From Perkinsus chesapeaki (Eukaryota; Perkinsozoa; Perkinsida; Perkinsidae), in contig JAAPAO010000224.1 of NCBI GenBank assembly GCA_013115145.1, positions 1 through 50,873 of the forward strand: a stretch of DNA of 50,873 bases. The letters are read 5' to 3'. The notes beneath the pieces were generated by a model, which made no database searches, was not told where the DNA came from, and saw only the letters and a program-made list of their open reading frames with translations. Shown one piece after another: positions 45,925-50,873 of the stretch. Position numbers and translations under genes: made by a program. The first letter of the stretch is position 1, and every line of letters begins with the position of its first letter.

Positions 45925-46983
45925 ATGTCAGTACAAAGAGAGGTTACACGTAGAGTTCGCGAACACTTCACAACAGCAACAGCAATTGATGTGGTTGATA
46001 TTGGTGATGAATGCACTGGAGCTAAGGTAAGCTAGGTTGTAGCAATCGACGGTTACAGCTTGTACAGCTACTCGATTAACTTACCGTAGGCCTGTCGTTC
46101 CCCGAAAGTTTGTATTTACTCTTTTTACGAAGTTTGCAATATGTCTACAAAAGGTTTAGCATAGTCCTCGCCAACCAGGGTACAACAAGTTGTACCAAGA
46201 AGGACCATAAGCCTCTTTTGGGTTCATCGACCGACTTACTATTGCGATTTGGAGAACAAATGTCAGAGCATGTCAGCGGGGCAGTTTGGGCCTACTTTTG
46301 TAGTCTTGTTGGGATTCTCTCAGGGAAGTAAATGTTTATAGTAGGCACGTAGTGGCTTAACTACTAGAAAATCATCATCAATGCTTTAGTCATGTAAGAT
46401 TTCACTTCAGCTTCGAAGTTGAGTACATACCAGCGTTCAATGTTAACAGCGCTCGAATCTTCGGAAGCTTTATGCTGTCGAGCTATCTGGACTGCTTCGG
46501 GGGTGATTTCCGGGCGTTAAGTATGCATGAAATCTGATTTCGAAGATGCAGTTAACCTTCTCTTACTAAACCTCCTATTGCATTCATAAATGGTATCCTA
46601 TCTGGGAGTTTGCTATTTCCAATCTAATGCTGATTCCTTTCAGTTGGCGGTTTTGGTAGTCGACCCGATATTCGAAGGAAAACCGGCGATTAAACGTCAA
46701 CGCGAAGTGATAATAAAATAATAAATTAACTTTATTAATCATCGGGCAGGTTCAAGGACTATTGAAAGATCTTTTGGATTCTGGAGAGCTGCATGCGCTG
46801 ACTATGCAGGTGATAGATGGGAAGGGATTGGTTACTGATGCTGCTGCTGCTGTCGGTGCTGCACATTGTTTGTTTAGACTCTTACGCCTTCACAGTGGGA
46901 AAAGAAACAGCACGAAGGAAAATGAAAGGGATGATACAGTGGTTTCCGTATTTATCAATTTAGGATTGGTTTTGGGTTACTGA
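45925..46983 (+). CDS. BolA-family protein
   Basis: Exons 45925-46026, 46644-46706 and 46750 onward join in phase 0. The family order is clear: EHFTTATAIDVVDIGDECTG, then LAVLVVDPIFEGKPAIKRQR, then LLKDLLDSGELHALTMQ, ending with the typical HALT. BolA proteins work with monothiol glutaredoxins in iron-sulfur cluster handling; this short form without a clear presequence is more like the cytosolic type. After HALTMQ the frame stays open to a TGA at 46983 with unusual sequence (DAAAAVGAAHCLFRLLRLHS). A donor at 46810 could instead splice away. The 617-nt first intron is the longest of the gene. Confidence 0.75.
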
Positions 46984-47003
46984 AGGACTTAGACATTTCA
47001 CAG

Positions 47004-47015
47004 TTGTTCTTTAAG
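47004..47015 (+). promoter_or_regulatory. Candidate SL acceptor just upstream of the nucleotidase ATG
   Basis: TTTCACAG ends at 47003, 12 bases before the ATG at 47016 and 20 bases after the BolA stop. With so short an intergenic gap this is the natural site for spliced-leader addition. The same AG is also in phase with the end of the BolA domain, so a read-through fusion cannot be excluded. Confidence 0.35.
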
Positions 47016-48565
47016 ATGTCAACAATTGTTAATAACACAAAAAGAGACAATTCCGAAACCACGCCGCCGAAGAGCGGGGTTGTCGATTTGCCGCATTTAC
47101 TGTCTGTCTGCGTGAAAGCCGGTCAAGGAGCATCATCGATAATAATGGAGGTTTATCAGAAAGGATCGCTGGGTTTGATTGATAAAGGTTAAATAAGTTT
47201 ATAGTATATTAAATTCTGCAAACGAATCGATTTTAGGCAACGGTATAGACTCGTTTACGGGAAGGCCGATGGATGATCCTCAAACTGAAGCTGATCGGAG
47301 AGCTGAAGCGTTCATTATTAATACTATAAAACATGAAGTAGAAGGGAATATTAAATGTATTACACTTAATAACGAAGATACCAAATCTGGATCCTAAGAG
47401 TTTGATTGGAGAAGAGAGTGAAGAAGGCGAGAGTAAAGATAACAAAAAAGAAGCAGAAGAGGCTGTTCAGAATGCTAATATTGAATCACATCTGGCGGTC
47501 AATGATTGTATATTTTCAAATGAAGTTTTAAAGAAGTGGCCGGATGAATTAAGTAAAGACTCGTATTCATGTTGTACTAATGAATTTGCTTACGTGTCAG
47601 GACTTGTACCGTCGTCATCGATTGCTTTATGGATTGACCCGCTAGATGGTACTGCAGAATTCACTCGAGGGCATTTGGAGAGTGTTACAACATTAATTGG
47701 TAGTTTAATAATAGTAAGATGATAATTATTAATAAGCAAGGTATAAGTATTGATGGTAAATCAACAGCTGGTGTTATTGTGAAGCTAATAGGGAGTGAAA
47801 CATTCCTTGGAGTTGTTGGTGTTGGTGATTTCCACGCAGTTCCTGGACAAGGAAATCTAGAAACGATTAATAGGCCGAAGAGAGCTGAGGAAGATTATCA
47901 AGAAGAAGGTTTAAGAGTTTGTACCACACGGTAACTTGAAGTTAATAATAATTTTATTATTTAATTCATCAGGACTAAAACTGCTCCGGTAGTAGTTGCA
48001 GCATTCGATAATCTGGGCCCAAAGACAGTCACTTTAAAGCACGGTGGGGCCGGCAGGAAATTTTTGGATGTTCTCACTGGCGTGGCCGATGCGTAAGTTG
48101 GTATTGGAAGGTAGGAGAGTGGTTATATTAGATATCTTTATCCAAGACCAGGCACTAAAAGGTGGGACAGTTGTGCTGGTAAGAATATTATAAAAGTGTT
48201 GTTGCCAACACTGATTTTAGGTGAAGCATTGTTAACAGCTATTGGTGGTAATGTTACTGATGCTATTGGGAATAGAATTGAATATAAAATATATTATAAG
48301 AATGACCAGAGACCAGAGGGTCAGCAGGAGCAGCAGCTCACCAATGGTGCTGATTGTGAACATCCTTATTTGAATGGTTATGGTATTGTTGCTAGTATAC
48401 GAGGGTGAGTTATCTATATTATTCATTATTATGCAATATTTTATCAGATCGGACTTCCATTATAATAAGCTCTTACCCGCCGTCTACAAAGCTGTTGCCG
48501 ATTATGCTCCTCAATTCCCATTGTCGGAGGAACGAAAATCAGAAGCATCATCACTCACTGCCTGA
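47016..48565 (+). CDS. BPNT1: 3'(2'),5'-bisphosphate nucleotidase
   Basis: Eight exons, all phases consistent: 47016-47187, 47237-47337, 47378-47699, 47741-47930, 47973-48092, 48132-48178, 48221-48404 and 48448-48565, giving 417 residues. Motifs of the lithium-sensitive IMPase superfamily: DPQTEADRRAE, IGEES, WIDPLDGTAEFTRG (metal-binding DPxDGT) and WDSCAGEALLTAIGG. It hydrolyses 3'-phosphoadenosine 5'-phosphate to AMP, clearing the by-product of sulfate transfer. It is longer than animal BPNT1 (about 308), with Lys/Glu- and Gln-rich inserts (ESKDNKKEAEEAVQNANIE; RPEGQQEQQL). No presequence is obvious. Confidence 0.93.
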
Positions 48566-50062
48566 TAATGATAATCATCATCTTCAGTCTTCTTAAGACA
48601 CTGTGGTTGTCTAGTGCCAACCTCGTTGCGGAGTGGCCACTATTGCTAGCGTTTCGCTCTACACGACAGCTGTTGTGTTAACATGGTCAACGTTCAAGTG
48701 AGCTCCTACTACTCTAAAAGAAGAAGGATGTTTGCCAAGAAAAACTTTAGCAGGATTTCGTGCCAAACAAACTTCACAAGGAACTCAAACTCACCCCTCT
48801 TCCAAAACAAGTCCGATGGTTGAGGGGAGTAAACGACAACGTAAGAACATCTTGTACAACGAAAGTCACCAGTACATCGTCCCTACAGTGGGACTGAAGA
48901 GAGAACACTCTTATAGGGATATCATGCATTGGGAGAGACGGAGAAGTTCCAGTGTTGCGAAATGACCGGTCTTGAAGTACATTGGCGATCATGGTGGTGT
49001 CAACTCTAAGAGTTCACATAAGAGATACTCCCGTGAGGTGGCAATTTTAGGTTCACGTCAGGTTGTCATCCGTAAAGGGTGCAAAATAAGACAAGTAGAA
49101 CCCGTGATGTGTTGTAAAACCGATGAGTGTGGGAGGGAGTTCTAGATTCCCGTGCCGGTACTAGCGGCCAACTAGCGGATCGTAGTAACAACGACAGGTA
49201 GGACAACTCCTACGTGAAGCAGACGGCAGCCTGGGAGACCTAAGCTCAGGCGTAACCAAACCTAAGTGGCAGCGAGGCACCAACGACAGTGCTTCAATTT
49301 GAATCACTGTCTTTATCCACCGCAAAGTACGTTAGCCACTGTGAGCCATCGCGAAAAAACATTCTTCTGTTCAATGCGTGGGGCATTGGAGCTGTGCTGG
49401 TGTCGCTGGCGTGCCGTTGAGCTAACACGTAGTGACATCAGTACGGGATTTTGGATTTTCGACGTAACCCATGAGCACCAACCAACACAACACGCCGCCC
49501 ATTTCCCTGTGATATCAAACATTGGCGATTCGCGTGGGATGGGGTACTGAGCACCCGGTGAACTGTGATGGAGTATGGGACGCATAATATGCGTAATTTC
49601 GAACTGCATTGATGACACTTCCTTCTCAACGTGTTTTGTAGGCTGCACCTGTTCGGGTAGCATGATTGATTTCCCCAAGTCTTTCAGTACTATTTAAGGC
49701 TGGGATTCGTGAAATGAAATTAGTTTTTCATTGAAACCTACTGGAGGTGCATGGATTCAATTCACATTTTCAGTGAATGAATATCTAATGCTCCTCGTAA
49801 AACTTCCAAATTCGGTTTCCCGTTGATAATAACGACTTTTACTTCGTTTCGAGCTCAACTGAATATCGTCAAGTGAATACGACTATACATTCAAAGTCCA
49901 CCCAATTTCAGTAACCGAAACACAGACTTGAGCAAACTAAGATTAATCATGTTCGATAAATCTTGATAAGTCTTGCAGTCTTGAAATCCCTTGGGACCTG
50001 TGCGTTCCACGTGCATGCGTGCCGCCCTCATTCTACGTTGTCTTGCGTACATTACCGCGCTT
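48566..50062. other. Long intergenic region, 1.5 kb
   Basis: No convincing gene found on either strand. A 121-codon minus-strand frame (49313-49678, start MGKSIMLPEQVQPTKHVEKE) has no recognisable motif. The last 150 bases (about 49910-50060) resemble the DNA upstream of the first AP2-like gene: both carry repeated AATCTTG/AGTCTTGCA words and GCATGCGTGC. Confidence 0.5.
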
Positions 50063-50873
50063 ATGGTGAGTTCTCCACGCAATCGTAGAGACGAAGGGAC
50101 TAAGGGTGGTATTGGTAAAAATAAGCGTCGCTCTCAGAAGTCTATAACTGGGGGTCTTGGTGGGGAAGAATACTTACATGCAAATGGACATAGTTTAAGT
50201 GTCACTGATCTTCCCCCTTCTCTTGGTGGTATTGGTTATGCGGCACCTTTTGAGGTTGTTAATCGATCATTCAATAGAAATGATTGTTTGGATGGTTTCC
50301 TATCAAGAACAATTGATGATAGTTTTGGTATAAGAGATAATGGTGGTCAAACTATACATGGTAAAATTGGTCTGTCATCATCATCAACACCATCATCATC
50401 AAATAACGATGATTCAACTTTATTGATGAGATTACTTTCTTCAGCATCAAATAATGTGAGCTCTGAGATATCTTGTTTAAATAATACAAATCATATTATA
50501 ACAAACTCCTCAATGTGGGGGGATACATCAACATCATCAACAACTAGTCAAACTAGAATACCATTAACAGTACCTGGTTTTATTAATTGTGATGGATTTA
50601 ATTCTACCGGAGGAGGAGGTGGAAATTATCAACTATCAAATCGGATATCAGATTTTAGAGATCAGAATACCAACTTCTCTACACTCTCCACTTCCGTTGG
50701 TTATCATCCTTCATTCAATAATATTTCGGTATTTACACCAACTGTTGGACATCATCATCCTCATCAACAACAGCAACAACCACAGTCAGAAGGTTTGTTG
50801 AATAATAATAATAATATTGTTGTTGGTAGAATAGCATCTGGTCGTAATATTGTAAATGATGATTCTAATGGTC
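50063..50873 (+). CDS. Second AP2-type gene, 5' part, cut by the window end
   Basis: An uninterrupted frame of 270 codons runs off the window. It is Ser/Asn/Gly-rich with a basic patch (GKNKRRSQKS) and low-complexity runs (LSSSSTPSSSNNDD, HHHPHQQQQQPQ). It shares landmarks with the gene at 44254: DDSTLLMRLLSSASNN against ENSVLLMKLLSSTTDD, and at the very edge NDDSNG against NDDVNG, the residues immediately before the first AP2 domain of that gene. The missing part should therefore encode AP2 domains. Upstream DNA is also similar, so this is a tandem duplication about 5.8 kb apart. Confidence 0.65.
   Translation, partial: MVSSPRNRRDEGTKGGIGKNKRRSQKSITGGLGGEEYLHANGHSLSVTDLPPSLGGIGYAAPFEVVNRSFNRNDCLDGFLSRTIDDSFGIRDNGGQTIHGKIGLSSSSTPSSSNNDDSTLLMRLLSSASNNVSSEISCLNNTNHIITNSSMWGDTSTSSTTSQTRIPLTVPGFINCDGFNSTGGGGGNYQLSNRISDFRDQNTNFSTLSTSVGYHPSFNNISVFTPTVGHHHPHQQQQQPQSEGLLNNNNNIVVGRIASGRNIVNDDSNG

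Noticed and set aside
46110-46331. 73-codon ORF inside the BolA first intron
   Set aside because: No recognisable motif and no start context. It lies between two well-supported BolA exons.

Overview
The window looks like nuclear DNA of a perkinsid alveolate (Perkinsus or a close relative). Its first 19 bases match the 3' part of the dinoflagellate/Perkinsus trans-splicing spliced leader. Genes are split by many short GT-AG introns (mostly 35-130 nt). Their repertoire is that of a flagellated protist: a dynein regulatory complex subunit, an AP2-domain gene pair, a TIR-like multi-spanning membrane protein, and adenosine deaminases. The species call rests on family knowledge and the leader, not on a database search. 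Exons were joined by hand, requiring GT..AG ends and a continuous reading phase. Where every junction agrees I give exact exon coordinates; elsewhere the ends are approximate.

Layout. 1-3.8 kb: a leader relic and three tandem plus-strand genes ending in the same chain of phase-2 introns and micro-exons. 4.3-25.5 kb: almost entirely minus strand: a putatively myristoylated four-repeat protein; a double dsRNA-binding protein; a small SAM-like protein with a paralogue 4 kb away; a Cof-type HAD phosphatase (10 exons); a Gly/Gln-rich protein; a NADAR protein; a TIR-like membrane protein; and a WD40 protein of the SPAC2A9.03 family. 25.5-26.5 kb: an acidic ORF. 26.9-30 kb: two adenosine deaminases, one intronless and one with seven introns, sharing a nearly identical 154-bp tract. 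30.1-33 kb: a DRC5/TCTE1-like protein. 33.4-39 kb, minus: a small Ala/Gly-rich protein, an M1 aminopeptidase and ARF1. 39.2-41.1 kb, plus: a small secreted protein and an F-box-like protein. 41.3 kb: a 77-bp tandem repeat. 42.1-44 kb, minus: a disordered Ser-rich protein. 44.2-50.9 kb, plus: an AP2-like gene, a BolA protein, a 3'(2'),5'-bisphosphate nucleotidase, and a second AP2-type gene cut by the window edge.

Most unusual: a roughly 50-bp element with a conserved inverted repeat (GTATCTT ... AAGATAC). It occurs five times, always in the same orientation, and three copies lie about 17-21 bp upstream of minus-strand reading frames (NADAR, WD40, acidic ORF). It behaves like a shared promoter or leader module. 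Also notable are the leader relic, the micro-exon gene family, the deaminase gene conversion and the SAM-like paralogues.
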